In this document: one piece after another, positions 8,891 to 18,115 of the stretch
Layout: the number at the start of each line of letters is the position of its first letter
Numbering within the stretch: position 1 is the first letter of the stretch
Source of the DNA: UBA5078 sp040384465
GTDB lineage: Bacteria > Pseudomonadota > Gammaproteobacteria > Pseudomonadales > Pseudohongiellaceae
Direction of reading: 5' to 3'
NCBI GenBank assembly: GCA_040384465.1
Contig: JAZKJF010000002.1
Span: forward strand, 186,001 to 250,000
DNA length: 64,000 nt
Translations under genes and position numbers: made by a program
Notes under the pieces: generated by a model
Seen by the model: only the letters and a program-made list of their open reading frames with translations
Database searches by the model: none
What the model was told of the DNA's origin: nothing

Positions 8891-8935
8891 GATCTGATCT
8901 GCAGATAGCTTGCATAGAGAGACTGCCTTGCCTGA

Positions 8936-8972
8936 ACGCCGGGGCTCTGACAACAGAGCCCCGGCGTTTGCC
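8936..8972 (+). terminator. Rho-independent terminator after rpmG
   Basis: A perfect 14-bp stem (ACGCCGGGGCTCTG at 8936-8949 with its complement at 8954-8967) and a 4-nt loop, followed by TTTGCCTTT. It ends the rpmBG transcript. On the other strand it could also stop read-through from the RAYT gene. Confidence 0.9.
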
Positions 8973-9027
8973 TTTACGGAAGAATCACAACAAGACCAGC
9001 GTTGGAGAAGGGCTGCAAAGAGCCGCT

Positions 9028-10002
9028 TCAGGCCAGTCTTTCCTTGCTCAGGTCCTTCAGCAGTTTGTTGGTGACCGTGAGTATCTTTGCGTTTTCCACA
9101 AACTCTTTCTTCAGTTTGCCAACCGTCGTGGAGACCGTGCCGTAGCGTTTGAGCTTGAACAATTTGGCGATCGACTGCAGTGTCACCGCCGAGAGTTCCT
9201 GGCACAGATACATGGCGACCCAGCGTGGAACATTCTTGGAGCCGGGGCCTCTGGCCGCTGTATAAATACCTTCCTCTGCCACTTTGAATTGTTGCGCCAC
9301 AGCAGCAATGATCTGCTTGCAGGACGGGCGCCATTGAGCATTGGCTCCGCGTGAAACTCCTCTGACTTTGGTGGCTTCCCGTTTACTTTTTGCTGTCTTC
9401 TTGAATTTCTCATCGCCCATGATGGACGACAGATTTTTCTTGCCGTAGAAGTGGGACATCTCCTCATCAATCCCGGCGTCGGTGTACTCGGCGAAGCGAG
9501 CAATACGTTTCGCGCCGGTGGCATTGATCTGCGCCAATGCTTCATCCCGGATCAGCCACGCCGGGGCTTTGGCTTTGTTCATGTAGGCCGGGTAACTTGA
9601 CCATTCCCAGGATTCCAGTTCGGTTTTTTTGACTCCCAGGTGAATATAGCGAGTCAGCGGAAGAAGATATTGCTCTGGTTGAATCAATACGGCTTTGTAT
9701 CTGCCTTTGAACAACGAGCCTTCTGTCTTCTTGAGGCGTTGATAATGCTGTGTGTAGAGCCCATCGACCTGGCGCATGAAGCGGCTGAGATTCGCCTCGG
9801 GTGTTTTGATCAGGAGATGATATTGATCTTTCAGAAGGCAGTAGGCGTGCACTTCCACATTCAAGCGAAAACAGGTCTCTTCCAAGCCTGCGATGAAAGC
9901 TTCAAAGTAACGGGAAGAAGGAAAAATCCGCTGATTGTCGAGTCCGATATTAGAAACGTGATAGTAGGCGTCTGGGTATTCTATACGTAGCGGTCTGGCC
10001 AT
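9028..10002 (-). mobile_element. RAYT-type (Y1/IS200-like) transposase
   Basis: 324-residue protein of the REP-associated tyrosine transposase group. N-terminal M-A-R-P-L-R-I-E-Y-P-D-A-Y-Y-H-V, H-A-Y-C-L-L-K near residue 53, N-L-S-R-F-M-R, L-F-K-G-R-Y-K-A-V-L and R-Y-I-H-L are typical. The family usually reads N-H-Y-H in the HUH metal site; here the sequence is D-Q-Y-H, so the first His is Gln. A C-terminal region (~210-324) has a DnaA-like helix-turn-helix look, as in longer RAYTs. No flanking transposon ends were seen. Domesticated single copies of this kind mobilise or maintain REP sequences, and REPs occur in this window. Confidence 0.82.
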
Positions 10003-10281
10003 TGATTTGCTTCCCGAGTCCTGTTTTTATTATAAATATGACTATTGAATTAGAGTTGACCCTAATCGTCTGGGTACAGATAGCTCAATTGGAAAAGGAC
10101 GTCAACCCGTATTCGGCATACGAAAAAAATACGAGACGAGAGGTGTAAAAGTCGCAGGATCGCTTTTTTTGCTTGGTGTTTGGCGTGGTATTGAGACGCG
10201 TTATTAACTACTTATTCCACCGGATAGTGAAAGCGAGAATAGGCACCTTCGCTGCGACGGTAGGCACTGCCAAAATTAGTC
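10003..10281. other. Intergenic stretch without a recognisable gene
   Basis: 279 bp between the starts of the RAYT gene and the end of cmoB. It is AT-richer than its surroundings, with T-runs near 10163-10170. No tRNA cloverleaf, REP copy or coding frame could be supported. Confidence 0.5.
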
Positions 10282-11241
10282 TCATGGACTTTCTGCGACA
10301 AAAATGGCTCTTTTTGGTGCGGGCAATCCTTCCACTGTCAATGACAGATTATCTGGATCAAGGCTGTCAATCAGGGATTGGAAGCGCATCCAGTCCGTGG
10401 TGCGTTGTTCTTCAATAGTGGTGACACTCACATCAATTACCCGAATATTCTTGTATCCACAACGTTGCAGCCAGTTCAAGATGGTTGCGCACGAGGGGAT
10501 GAACCAGACATTCGGCATGCGACTGTAGCGATCCTGTGGTGTCAGTGCATACCCTTCCGGGCCATCCACAACCAGTGTTTCCAGAATCAGTTCACCGCCC
10601 GTCTTCAAGCAGCCCTGCAGTTGCAGCAAGTGATCAATCGGAGAGCGGCGGTGATATAAAACTCCCATCGAAAAGACGGAATCAAAGGACTTCGTTTCTT
10701 CAGGCAGTTGTTCCAGTGTGGCAGGCAGAACGTATACCGGTACATCCGGCACGTAACGTTTGATGGAACGGAATTGCATGGCATAGGCCAGCTGCGGGTC
10801 TACTCCAACGACCATCCTGGCACCTTCACCCGCCATCCTGAAGCAGTGGTATCCGCTGCCGCAACCAACATCCAGAATGGTTCTTCCTGCCAGCGGAGAA
10901 ATCTGGCTGCGCAGGCGCTCCCACTTCCAATCCGAGCGCCACTCGGTGTCGATGTGGAGCCCGAACAATTCGAACGGACCTTTGCGCCACGGCATCAGTA
11001 AACGAAGGCTGTCCTGAATTGCCGTCAGCTCAGTGGGTGAGCAATCTGCGGCCACTCCCAGACTGACAGCATTCAAGAGATCGACGCGGCTTGGTGTGAT
11101 GTCCGGCAAGCCATCGACAGCACGCCGCCAACGGGGCAGGTCACCGTTGTTGCGACTCTCAAACCACTCCTCAGTGCTGAATACCAGTAAAGGTTCCAGA
11201 GGAGTGCCTTCTATCAGCTCGCGCAGGTGTCTGTAGCTCAT
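10282..11241 (-). CDS. cmoB: tRNA U34 carboxymethyltransferase
   Basis: Transfers a carboxymethyl group from carboxy-SAM to 5-hydroxyuridine-34 of tRNA, giving cmo5U. The Rossmann motif I-L-D-V-G-C-G-S-G-Y-H-C-F-R-M and the upstream P-W-R-K-G-P-F-E-L-F-G-L-H-I-D-T-E-W-R-S block are diagnostic. The ATG at 11241 overlaps the cmoA stop as ATGA, giving 319 residues; the frame is open to 11283 but that start is less likely. Co-translated with cmoA, which makes its cofactor. Confidence 0.95.
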   Translation of the reverse strand: MSYRHLRELIEGTPLEPLLVFSTEEWFESRNNGDLPRWRRAVDGLPDITPSRVDLLNAVSLGVAADCSPTELTAIQDSLRLLMPWRKGPFELFGLHIDTEWRSDWKWERLRSQISPLAGRTILDVGCGSGYHCFRMAGEGARMVVGVDPQLAYAMQFRSIKRYVPDVPVYVLPATLEQLPEETKSFDSVFSMGVLYHRRSPIDHLLQLQGCLKTGGELILETLVVDGPEGYALTPQDRYSRMPNVWFIPSCATILNWLQRCGYKNIRVIDVSVTTIEEQRTTDWMRFQSLIDSLDPDNLSLTVEGLPAPKRAIFVAESP

Positions 11242-11978
11242 AGGGGTGATTTGATGGCGACCATTGACGTGAAGTTGAAGCATTGAAACCAGGTGTCGCA
11301 GCTGCTGAAGCCTGCTTCTTGTATGCGGGCTTTGTGATCGGCAATAGTTTCGGGGATTAGTACATTCTCCAGAGCGGAGCGCTTCTGAGCGATCTCCAGC
11401 TGAGAATAGCCTTGCGCCTGTTTGAACTGATGGTACATGTCGATAAGAAGTTCGTTCAAATGCGTGTCGGGAAATCGAATCTTTTCTGAGAGGATGAGAA
11501 TGCCGCCAGGCAGCATGCCTTCGTAAATTTTTCGGATAAGCCTGGCACGCTTTTCGGGGGCAATGAACTGCAAAGTGAAATTGAGCACGACGACGGAGGC
11601 ATTGCTGATGGCGATGTCGTCAAGGTCTGCGCAGATCAACTGAATAGGGCCACTGTCCGACCGCTTATCCAGAGCGATCCGAAAGCGCTCGATCATCGCA
11701 GCCGAATTGTCGATGGCAATCAACTGGTAGTCTTTGTGGGAGATATGATGCGTCATCGCCAGGGCAGCGCCGCCCAGAGAACATCCGAGGTCATACACGG
11801 TGGAGCCAGGGGTGCAGTAGCGGTCGGCCAGCATGCCGATCATGGAGATGATGGTCGCATACCCAGGCACGGAGCGGTTGATCATGTCTGTAAAGACATC
11901 TGCGACCTTTTCATCGAAGACGAAGTCCTGCAACGGCCGTTCACTGGCGTAAATTCTATCCTGCTTGGGCTCGTTCAT
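11238..11978 (-). CDS. cmoA: Carboxy-S-adenosyl-L-methionine synthase
   Basis: 246-residue class I SAM-fold enzyme that converts SAM and prephenate to carboxy-SAM for CmoB. Visible motifs: D-R-I-Y-A-S-E-R-P-L-Q-D-F-V-F-D, V-Y-D-L-G-C-S-L-G-G-A, and V-V-L-N-F-T-L-Q-F. First gene of the cmoAB pair, with a 4-nt overlap into cmoB. It is divergent from the YgjP-like gene. Confidence 0.95.
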   Translation of the reverse strand: MNEPKQDRIYASERPLQDFVFDEKVADVFTDMINRSVPGYATIISMIGMLADRYCTPGSTVYDLGCSLGGAALAMTHHISHKDYQLIAIDNSAAMIERFRIALDKRSDSGPIQLICADLDDIAISNASVVVLNFTLQFIAPEKRARLIRKIYEGMLPGGILILSEKIRFPDTHLNELLIDMYHQFKQAQGYSQLEIAQKRSALENVLIPETIADHKARIQEAGFSSCDTWFQCFNFTSMVAIKSPL

Positions 11979-12028
11979 GATTCCTGGGGGAGGACTTGCA
12001 GTTTCGCCTCGAAAAAGTTTTGCGTATT

Positions 12029-12736
12029 ATGCGTGAATTCATGACACATTCAAATCAGACGGCACATCATGCTTACACGGTCGTTCGCGCCCAGCGCAAG
12101 ACCATGGTCGTGCACGTTCGGCACGACAGTGTGCAAGTGCGCGCACCCCTGTTTGTGAGTGATGCTCAGATAAAGGACTTTGTGGCCCGGCATTCGGACT
12201 GGATCCGTCGCAAGCTTGAACACAAGGCCGATCAAGAAGTGCAGCGGCTGGTGCTCGCAGACGGAGGCCGCATCTACTATAAAGCGCGAAACCTGACGGT
12301 TCGCTTTGTCACTGCTCCCCGCGACGATATTGTCGTTACCGACAAAGAGTTTCGCATTCATGGCCGTGGCTTGAACGCAGAGGCGGCAGCGCGGATACTG
12401 CAGCGCTGGCTGTTGGTGCAGGCGCGGACACTCCTGCCACCGCGAACCAAGGCGTTAGCGACCTACTTACAAGTGGGGTCAAAATTGAAGGAGGTCGTGT
12501 TCCGCAAAACTAAAACCAAATGGGGGCACTGCACGTCTTCCGGCCGCATTCAATTCAATTGGCTGATCATGATGGCACCTGACGCTGTTATCGATTACAT
12601 GATTGCCCATGAGGTGAGCCACTTGTTGCACATGAATCACTCCAAGCGCTTTTGGAGCATCGTGGAGTCGGTATGTCCGGACTATCGCACCTACGTAACG
12701 TGGCTGAAAAAGCACGAGCACCGACTCTGGGTCTAA
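12029..12736 (+). CDS. YgjP-like (DUF45/SprT-type) metallopeptidase
   Basis: About 235 residues. The C-terminal half carries the zinc motif H-E-V-S-H-L-L-H-M-N-H-S-K-R-F-W and R-K-T-K-T-K-W-G-H-C-T-S-S-G-R-I-Q-F-N-W, characteristic of the YgjP/DUF45 family. The start is uncertain: a TTG at 11996 and ATGs at 12029 and 12041 are in frame, none with a well-spaced ribosome site. The family is annotated as metal-dependent hydrolases; the physiological substrate is unclear. Confidence 0.85.
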   Translation: MREFMTHSNQTAHHAYTVVRAQRKTMVVHVRHDSVQVRAPLFVSDAQIKDFVARHSDWIRRKLEHKADQEVQRLVLADGGRIYYKARNLTVRFVTAPRDDIVVTDKEFRIHGRGLNAEAAARILQRWLLVQARTLLPPRTKALATYLQVGSKLKEVVFRKTKTKWGHCTSSGRIQFNWLIMMAPDAVIDYMIAHEVSHLLHMNHSKRFWSIVESVCPDYRTYVTWLKKHEHRLWV

Positions 12737-12791
12737 GGCTGTGGGTTTAAGACTGCGAGTTTAAGACTGGGGAGTCGGAAGGAGAGTCACC

Positions 12792-13751
12792 GTGAAGACG
12801 GTACTAAAGGAAATGGCCGCCTATTGCGGTGTTGAGCTCAGCACCACCAGCCATGCCGAGAAGATGATTTCGGGGCTTGGCGCGTTGCTGGGAATTCTCA
12901 GTGTCAGCATCGTGTCTTTCTGGTCTCTGAGGGGAGCAGGGGCCGCCATGGTGCTGGCCTCGATGGGCGCCTCTGCAGTCCTTCTGTTTGTTGTTCCTCA
13001 TGGCGCGCTTTCGCAACCTTGGCCGCTGGTTGGCGGCCATCTTATTTCCGCGTTGATAGGGGTGACCGTGCAGCAATGGTTTCCCGAACATCTGTGGACG
13101 CCAGCGCTGGCGGTCGCACTGGCCATCATCGGCATGCAATATCTGCGATGTGTTCACCCTCCAGGAGGTGCGACAGCGTTGGCTGCTGTGATTGGCGGCG
13201 CAGAAATCCACTCTCTCGGTTATGGCTATCTGTTATACCCTGTGCTCGTGAATGTGCTGGGCATCCTTGTGGTGGCGTTGCTGTTCAATAGTGTGTTCTT
13301 CTGGCGCCGTTACCCTGCCTACCTCACGAGACGAAAGCATCTGGCTGTGGCGGGTCCGCTGGACCGCCAGTTGGAGTTGACGCAGGAAGACTTCGAGGCC
13401 GCACGGCAAAAGCTGGATACGTTCATCGACGTGACCACGGAAGAATTGATAGAGTTGCTTGAGCTGGCTTCACGCCATGCCGAGCTGCACCAGCAGCATC
13501 CTTCCAGCGTACAACCCGGCTCCTGCTACAGCAATGGTAAACTGGGAAGGCTATGGAGCGTGCGCCAGGTGATCGATGAGAACTCAGCGCAGGGCAACAG
13601 AAGAAAGGATGAAGTCATCTACAAGACGCTGGCTGGTGATGGATCCTACGATACGGGTATCTGTGAGCGCGAAGTGTTTCGACAGTGGGCGAGGTTTGAG
13701 GTTGTGTTGCGCGACGGGCGCTGGGTCAAGTGCGAAGATGATCAGAAGTAG
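12792..13751 (+). CDS. HPP family integral membrane protein
   Basis: 319 residues. Four to five hydrophobic helices fill residues ~20-175, with the family signature R-C-V-H-P-P-G-G-A-T-A-L in the middle. A soluble cytoplasmic tail (~180-319) contains the segment L-D-T-F-I-D-V-T-T-E-E-L-I-E-L-L. Some HPP proteins carry CBS domains in this tail; none is recognisable here. Some HPP relatives are linked to nitrite transport; for this gene the role is unknown. GAAGGAGAG lies just ahead of the unit. Confidence 0.8.
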   Translation: MKTVLKEMAAYCGVELSTTSHAEKMISGLGALLGILSVSIVSFWSLRGAGAAMVLASMGASAVLLFVVPHGALSQPWPLVGGHLISALIGVTVQQWFPEHLWTPALAVALAIIGMQYLRCVHPPGGATALAAVIGGAEIHSLGYGYLLYPVLVNVLGILVVALLFNSVFFWRRYPAYLTRRKHLAVAGPLDRQLELTQEDFEAARQKLDTFIDVTTEELIELLELASRHAELHQQHPSSVQPGSCYSNGKLGRLWSVRQVIDENSAQGNRRKDEVIYKTLAGDGSYDTGICEREVFRQWARFEVVLRDGRWVKCEDDQK

Positions 13752-13826
13752 TGAATAGCTACCAATAAAAGCCTGCCTTTAAGAAATGGGCACAGGCACC
13801 TCAAAGAACTGCTACAGGAATTTTCG

Positions 13827-15026
13827 ATGCCAATGGAACCCGGTAAAGTTTCACTGAAACCTTTCTCGCTGCGCTGTCCCTCCGACGTGATTTTTTTCTT
13901 ATTTGTCGTTCTGTTCATTACTTCGATACTGGGAAATTTTCTCTACACATGGGACGTCGTAGGTTACGTGGGGGCCGCGCTGTCCTGGCAGACTAGCGAT
14001 CCTCTTGCTGTGCATTCCCAGACCTACGAACTGTTGCGACTCGAATTACCGGAACAGGCGTTCGCAGGTTTGCTCGGTGGTCCATACGCGACAGCGATGG
14101 CGACGAATGCAGAGCAATTTTACAGTCAACTGGATATGTATCGGATCAAACCGCTCTACGTCGGCTTGCTGACGGTGCTGAATGCTATCGGCCTCTCTCT
14201 GGTCGATGCCGGCAAGGTGCTCTCTGTGGTTCCTGCGGCGCTGCTGTGTGTTCTGATCTATGCCTGGCTGAAGCGTCATGTGTCGGCCAATTTCGCGCTG
14301 TCGATCACGGTACTTCTGAGCTTGTGCTCGCGTCTGTTCGACGTGGCACGTGCCATACTGCCAGACTCGCTTTCGGCCTTGATTCTGGTGTTGGCTGTAT
14401 GTCTGTGGTTGGAGCGACCTGCTACCGCACGATGGGCATTTATCCTGTTGGTATTATCAATTCTGGTGCGTACCAATAACATACTTTTCGTAGCGCCATT
14501 GCTGGCCTATGTGGCGTACGCGGAGAGCAGGCTCAGGGGATGGCAGAGTTCGAGTGTGCGCGAGCCAGCGATTGTGCTCGTGGCGGCAGTGATCTGTTAC
14601 TTCGTCGTCAGTGCCTCGTTCAATCACCAATGGTGGAGGCTCTTCCATCACACGTTTATCGAAAGCATCGTCGACATTAACACCTTCGCTGTAAACTTTT
14701 CTTTCGATCAGTACCTGCAAGTACTGAGCACACGTCTCCGCCAGATTGTGATTGGCAACTTTGTGATGGTGACAAACCTGTTGCCGTTTTTGTTGTTCGC
14801 CATCCTGGCACTGCTTGCCAGTCGAGGCAGGTTTGCTACACTAAGGATGATAGTGGTGATCTGCTTTCTCAATTTCGTTTGTTATTTTCTAATGTTTCCT
14901 CTCGTTGAAAGTTGGGACAGATTTTTCATCCCTTTTTATATTTTTATAGTTATGCTGGCAGTGCAGAGCGTGGCCGATAACATCCGCAGTTCCAACAATA
15001 ATCAAGTTCTCGTTTCTGGAGTATGA
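13827..15026 (+). CDS. Polytopic membrane protein, possible glycosyltransferase-like
   Basis: 399 residues with roughly nine to ten hydrophobic segments and a large loop at ~residues 30-100 containing Y-T-W-D-V-V-G-Y-V-G-A. The acidic/aromatic first loop followed by many helices resembles the PMT/ArnT (GT-C) architecture, but no family motif is firm, so the product is left unnamed. Its stop overlaps the start of the next gene as ATGA, implying translational coupling. Confidence 0.6.
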   Translation: MPMEPGKVSLKPFSLRCPSDVIFFLFVVLFITSILGNFLYTWDVVGYVGAALSWQTSDPLAVHSQTYELLRLELPEQAFAGLLGGPYATAMATNAEQFYSQLDMYRIKPLYVGLLTVLNAIGLSLVDAGKVLSVVPAALLCVLIYAWLKRHVSANFALSITVLLSLCSRLFDVARAILPDSLSALILVLAVCLWLERPATARWAFILLVLSILVRTNNILFVAPLLAYVAYAESRLRGWQSSSVREPAIVLVAAVICYFVVSASFNHQWWRLFHHTFIESIVDINTFAVNFSFDQYLQVLSTRLRQIVIGNFVMVTNLLPFLLFAILALLASRGRFATLRMIVVICFLNFVCYFLMFPLVESWDRFFIPFYIFIVMLAVQSVADNIRSSNNNQVLVSGV

Positions 15027-16279
15027 ATATGCAACATCTGTTGATGATGCTGTTGCTAACAGTTGTCTCTTTTTCTAGCAGCGCACAGGAGTTCCCGCGC
15101 GCCACGCCGGAATCTGTTGGCATCTCCAGCGCTGGATTGGCAGAGGTGACAGCCAATCTGCAGACTCATATTGACGATGGGCATATTGCGGGGGTGGTTG
15201 CGGCGGTGCTACGCGACGGCAAGCTCGTCTATCTGGAAGCATTGGGTCAGCGCGATATCGAAACGGCAAGTGCGATGTCTGAAGATGCGTTGTTTCGCAT
15301 CTACTCCATGACTCGGCCTGTCACCAGTCTGGCTGCGATGATTTTATGGGAAGAGGGTAAGTTTCAACTCGATGACCCGATTTCCAAATATCTCCCGCAG
15401 TTCGCACAGCAGCGTGTCTTCGTGAATTCATCCGCGCCTGATATGTCGCAAACCCGTGAGCGTGTGGGGGACATCACGGTGGCAGATCTGATGCGGCATA
15501 CTTCCGGTCTGGGTAGTCGCAGCTCCGCTATTTATGTCGCCGAACAAGTGCGCTTGCGCTCCATTACAGCGGAACAATTGGCCAATAACGCGGCACGGGT
15601 CCCCTTGTTTGAAGACCCCGGCACCAGTTTCCGTTATGGCCTCTCGGCCTCCGTGCTCGGGCGACTTGTAGAGGTGTGGTCTGGCATGCCCTACGATGAG
15701 TTTCTGCAGCAGCGCGTCTTCACTCCGCTGGGCATGACAGACTCGGTGTTCTGGGTAGACCCTGCGCGTGTCGATCGTCTCGCAACCGTTTACAGACCGT
15801 CGACTGATGGTACTTTGCGCCCGCATGAAATGGAGGAAATTCCCTTCACCGAAAAAGTGCCGCTTATTGAAGGCGGGGTGGGGTTGGTGTCTTCCACGCT
15901 CGATTTCGCCAGATTCTCGCAGCTCTTTCTCAGTGGCGGTGAATTGAACGGCAATCGTATTTTGAAACCGGAGACCATCACGCTGATGATGCAAGACAGC
16001 ATCGCGCCTGCACTGCAACCGATTGGCAATTCCGGCTACATGGCCGCTTCCGGGTGGACACTGGGTGGCTTTGCGTATGCACTGGACCCTGCACGCTATG
16101 ACCACACCGTCAGCCCCGGGGAGGTCTGGTGGGATGGTTCGGCGGGGACACGCTTCTGGATCGATCCCGTGCAGGGACTTGTCACGGTGATCATGGCGCA
16201 GATTTCTCCGGCCGACGGTGAAGGTTTTCGCGAGGAATTCAAGAATGGCGTATACGACGCCATTCTTGAAAAACGCTGA
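15023..16279 (+). CDS. Secreted serine hydrolase of the beta-lactamase/esterase (class C-like) family
   Basis: 418 residues with a signal peptide (L-L-M-M-L-L-L-T-V-V-S-F-S-S-S-A-Q). It follows the class C beta-lactamase-related esterase pattern: F-R-I-Y-S-M-T-R-P-V-T-S, I-S-K-Y-L-P-Q-F, L-M-R-H-T-S-G-L, L-G-M-T-D-S-V-F-W-V, G-G-V-G-L-V-S-S and W-W-D-G-S-A-G-T. The SxxK nucleophile motif reads S-M-T-R, so the general-base lysine is Arg. It is translationally coupled to the preceding membrane protein and convergent with trmB. Confidence 0.85.
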   Translation: MNMQHLLMMLLLTVVSFSSSAQEFPRATPESVGISSAGLAEVTANLQTHIDDGHIAGVVAAVLRDGKLVYLEALGQRDIETASAMSEDALFRIYSMTRPVTSLAAMILWEEGKFQLDDPISKYLPQFAQQRVFVNSSAPDMSQTRERVGDITVADLMRHTSGLGSRSSAIYVAEQVRLRSITAEQLANNAARVPLFEDPGTSFRYGLSASVLGRLVEVWSGMPYDEFLQQRVFTPLGMTDSVFWVDPARVDRLATVYRPSTDGTLRPHEMEEIPFTEKVPLIEGGVGLVSSTLDFARFSQLFLSGGELNGNRILKPETITLMMQDSIAPALQPIGNSGYMAASGWTLGGFAYALDPARYDHTVSPGEVWWDGSAGTRFWIDPVQGLVTVIMAQISPADGEGFREEFKNGVYDAILEKR

Positions 16280-16290
16280 GAGCGCCTCGC

Positions 16291-16986
16291 CTATTCTGCG
16301 CGGACAAACATCAGATCGTGCACCGCATGACCCAGACGATGTCCGCGCTTTTCAAATTTCGTCACCGGACGTTCCGCGTCGGTACTGTAGAGTCCGGCGC
16401 CTGATGGATTCACATAGCCCGGCGCTGCACTCATCACTTCCATCATGTGTTCAGCATAAGGCACCCAATCGGTCGCCATGTGCACACGCCCACCGATTGC
16501 CAATTTCTGCCGCACGAGTTGCATGAATTCGGGTTGCACCAGACGACGTTTGTTGTGCTTCTTCTTGTGCCACGGGTCCGGAAAAAAAATCTGCACGGTG
16601 TCGAGGGTGTTGTCGGCGACGCAATACTCCAGAATTTCCTTGGCGTCGTGACAGTAGATGCGGAGATTGCTCAGAGAGAGTGCATCGATCTCGTGCAGCA
16701 ATCTGCCGACTCCCGGTTTGTGCACTTCCACGCCGATGAAATTCTTGTCTGGATTGCTTCGTGCCATGGCAAGTAACGAATCGCCCATTCCGAAACCGAT
16801 TTCCATGACTACAGGCGCCTGTCTGCCGAATAAGGCGACACAATCGAGTGGGGCTTTAATGTCATCGATGCCGTACTGCGACCAGTAATTGTCGAGCGCG
16901 TGCTGCTGTGAGGTGGTCAGTCTGCCGCCACGGATCACGTAGCTGCGGATGGTTCTGGGGTGTTCAACGTCAGGTGCTGTGGTCAT
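16291..16986 (-). CDS. trmB: tRNA (guanine-N7-)-methyltransferase
   Basis: 231 residues; methylates G46 of tRNA using SAM. Motifs: V-V-M-E-I-G-F-G-M-G-D-S-L, F-I-G-V-E-V-H-K-P-G-V-G, I-F-F-P-D-P-W-H-K-K-K-H-N-K-R-R and a C-terminal T-K-F-E-K-R-G-H-R-L-G-H. The ATG at 16986 is preferred to a TTG at 17016. It follows thiG by 54 nt on the same strand. Confidence 0.95.
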   Translation of the reverse strand: MTTAPDVEHPRTIRSYVIRGGRLTTSQQHALDNYWSQYGIDDIKAPLDCVALFGRQAPVVMEIGFGMGDSLLAMARSNPDKNFIGVEVHKPGVGRLLHEIDALSLSNLRIYCHDAKEILEYCVADNTLDTVQIFFPDPWHKKKHNKRRLVQPEFMQLVRQKLAIGGRVHMATDWVPYAEHMMEVMSAAPGYVNPSGAGLYSTDAERPVTKFEKRGHRLGHAVHDLMFVRAE

Positions 16987-17040
16987 CAAAAGGTCGCCGT
17001 CAAAGATCGCGGACAAAAAGCCGCCATTAAAAGCTTGGGG

Positions 17041-17841
17041 TCAAAAAAAAGTCCCGTCTATGGGAGAAGAAGCACTGGCATAGAGACGACGGGGCATGCG
17101 CCCCGCAAGAAATGCCTCACGTCCGCTCTCGACGGCCTTCTTCATGGCGGATGCCATCAGCACGGGATTACGTGCTTCAGCAATGGCGGTGTTCATCAAC
17201 ACGCCATGGCAGCCAAGCTCCATGGCGATAGCGGCATCCGAGGCGGTGCCGACACCAGCATCGACGATGATCGGCACCGTGGCATTTTCGAGAATCATGC
17301 GGATGTTGTAGGGGTTGCGAATGCCGAGGCCGGATCCGATAGGTGCGCCCAGCGGCATCACTGCGACACAACCCAGTTCTTCGAGTCGCTTCGCGATCAA
17401 GGGATCATCACTGGTGTAGACCATCACGTCGAAGCCGTCTTTCACCAGCTCTTCTGCAGCAATCAGCGTTTCGGTGACGTTGGGATAAAGCGTCTTCTGG
17501 TCGCCCAGCACTTCGAGCTTCACCAGCTTGTGGCCATCCAGCAGTTCGCGCGCCATGCGACAGGTGCGCACCGCGTCGGCGGCGTTATAACAGCCTGCCG
17601 TGTTGGGCAATATGGTGTATTTCGCGGGAGAGATGACCTCCAGCAGACTCGGCTCGCCAGCGTGCTGCCCGAGATTGACGCGGCGAATTGCCACCGTAAT
17701 CATCTCGGCGCCACTGGCGACGAGGGCATCGAGATTCTGCTGAAAGCTTTGGTACTTGCCGCTGCCGATGATAAGACGGGATTGGTAATCCTTGCCTGCA
17801 ATACGCAAGGGGGCGTCAAAAGGGCTGTCACTGCTTGTCAT
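17041..17841 (-). CDS. thiG: Thiazole synthase
   Basis: 266 residues; forms the thiazole phosphate moiety of thiamine from deoxyxylulose 5-phosphate, dehydroglycine and ThiS thiocarboxylate. Motifs: L-I-I-G-S-G-K-Y, V-K-L-E-V-L-G-D (active-site Lys region), M-P-L-G-A-P-I-G-S-G-L-G-I and V-D-A-G-V-G-T-A-S-D-A-A. Located directly after thiS on the same strand, as expected for partners. Confidence 0.96.
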   Translation of the reverse strand: MTSSDSPFDAPLRIAGKDYQSRLIIGSGKYQSFQQNLDALVASGAEMITVAIRRVNLGQHAGEPSLLEVISPAKYTILPNTAGCYNAADAVRTCRMARELLDGHKLVKLEVLGDQKTLYPNVTETLIAAEELVKDGFDVMVYTSDDPLIAKRLEELGCVAVMPLGAPIGSGLGIRNPYNIRMILENATVPIIVDAGVGTASDAAIAMELGCHGVLMNTAIAEARNPVLMASAMKKAVESGREAFLAGRMPRRLYASASSPIDGTFF

Positions 17842-17904
17842 GATTTAACCTGTTCGATAACTGATTCTGGAAAGGTGGATCCGTAGGCAGGCAGGCAGGC
17901 AAGC

Positions 17905-18105
17905 CTAGCCGCCGCCAATGGCGTAGACGATTTCGACGCAATCGCCCTGCTGCAGGCGCTGCTGGGCGTGTTGGCTGCGCGGCACAATGGTCTGGTTCAA
18001 TTCCACCGCTACTTTGGTGGAGCCCAGTGCCAGCACTTGCAGCAGATCGATGAGAGTGGCATCGGCTGGCAGCTCTACCTCGTCACCGTTGACTATTACG
18101 CGCAT
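17905..18105 (-). CDS. thiS: Thiamine biosynthesis sulfur carrier ThiS
   Basis: 66-residue ubiquitin-like sulfur carrier starting MRVIVNGDEVEL and ending A-I-G-G-G; the terminal Gly-Gly receives the thiocarboxylate. The ATG at 18105 has GAAGG 6 nt upstream; the longer open frame to 18198 overlaps DUF423 and is not used. Followed by thiG after 63 nt. Confidence 0.95.
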   Translation of the reverse strand: MRVIVNGDEVELPADATLIDLLQVLALGSTKVAVELNQTIVPRSQHAQQRLQQGDCVEIVYAIGGG

Positions 18106-18115
18106 AGAAAAACCT

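Noticed and set aside
10060..10170. Possible tRNA-like or regulatory RNA in the RAYT-cmoB gap
   Set aside because: No cloverleaf or T-loop could be drawn.
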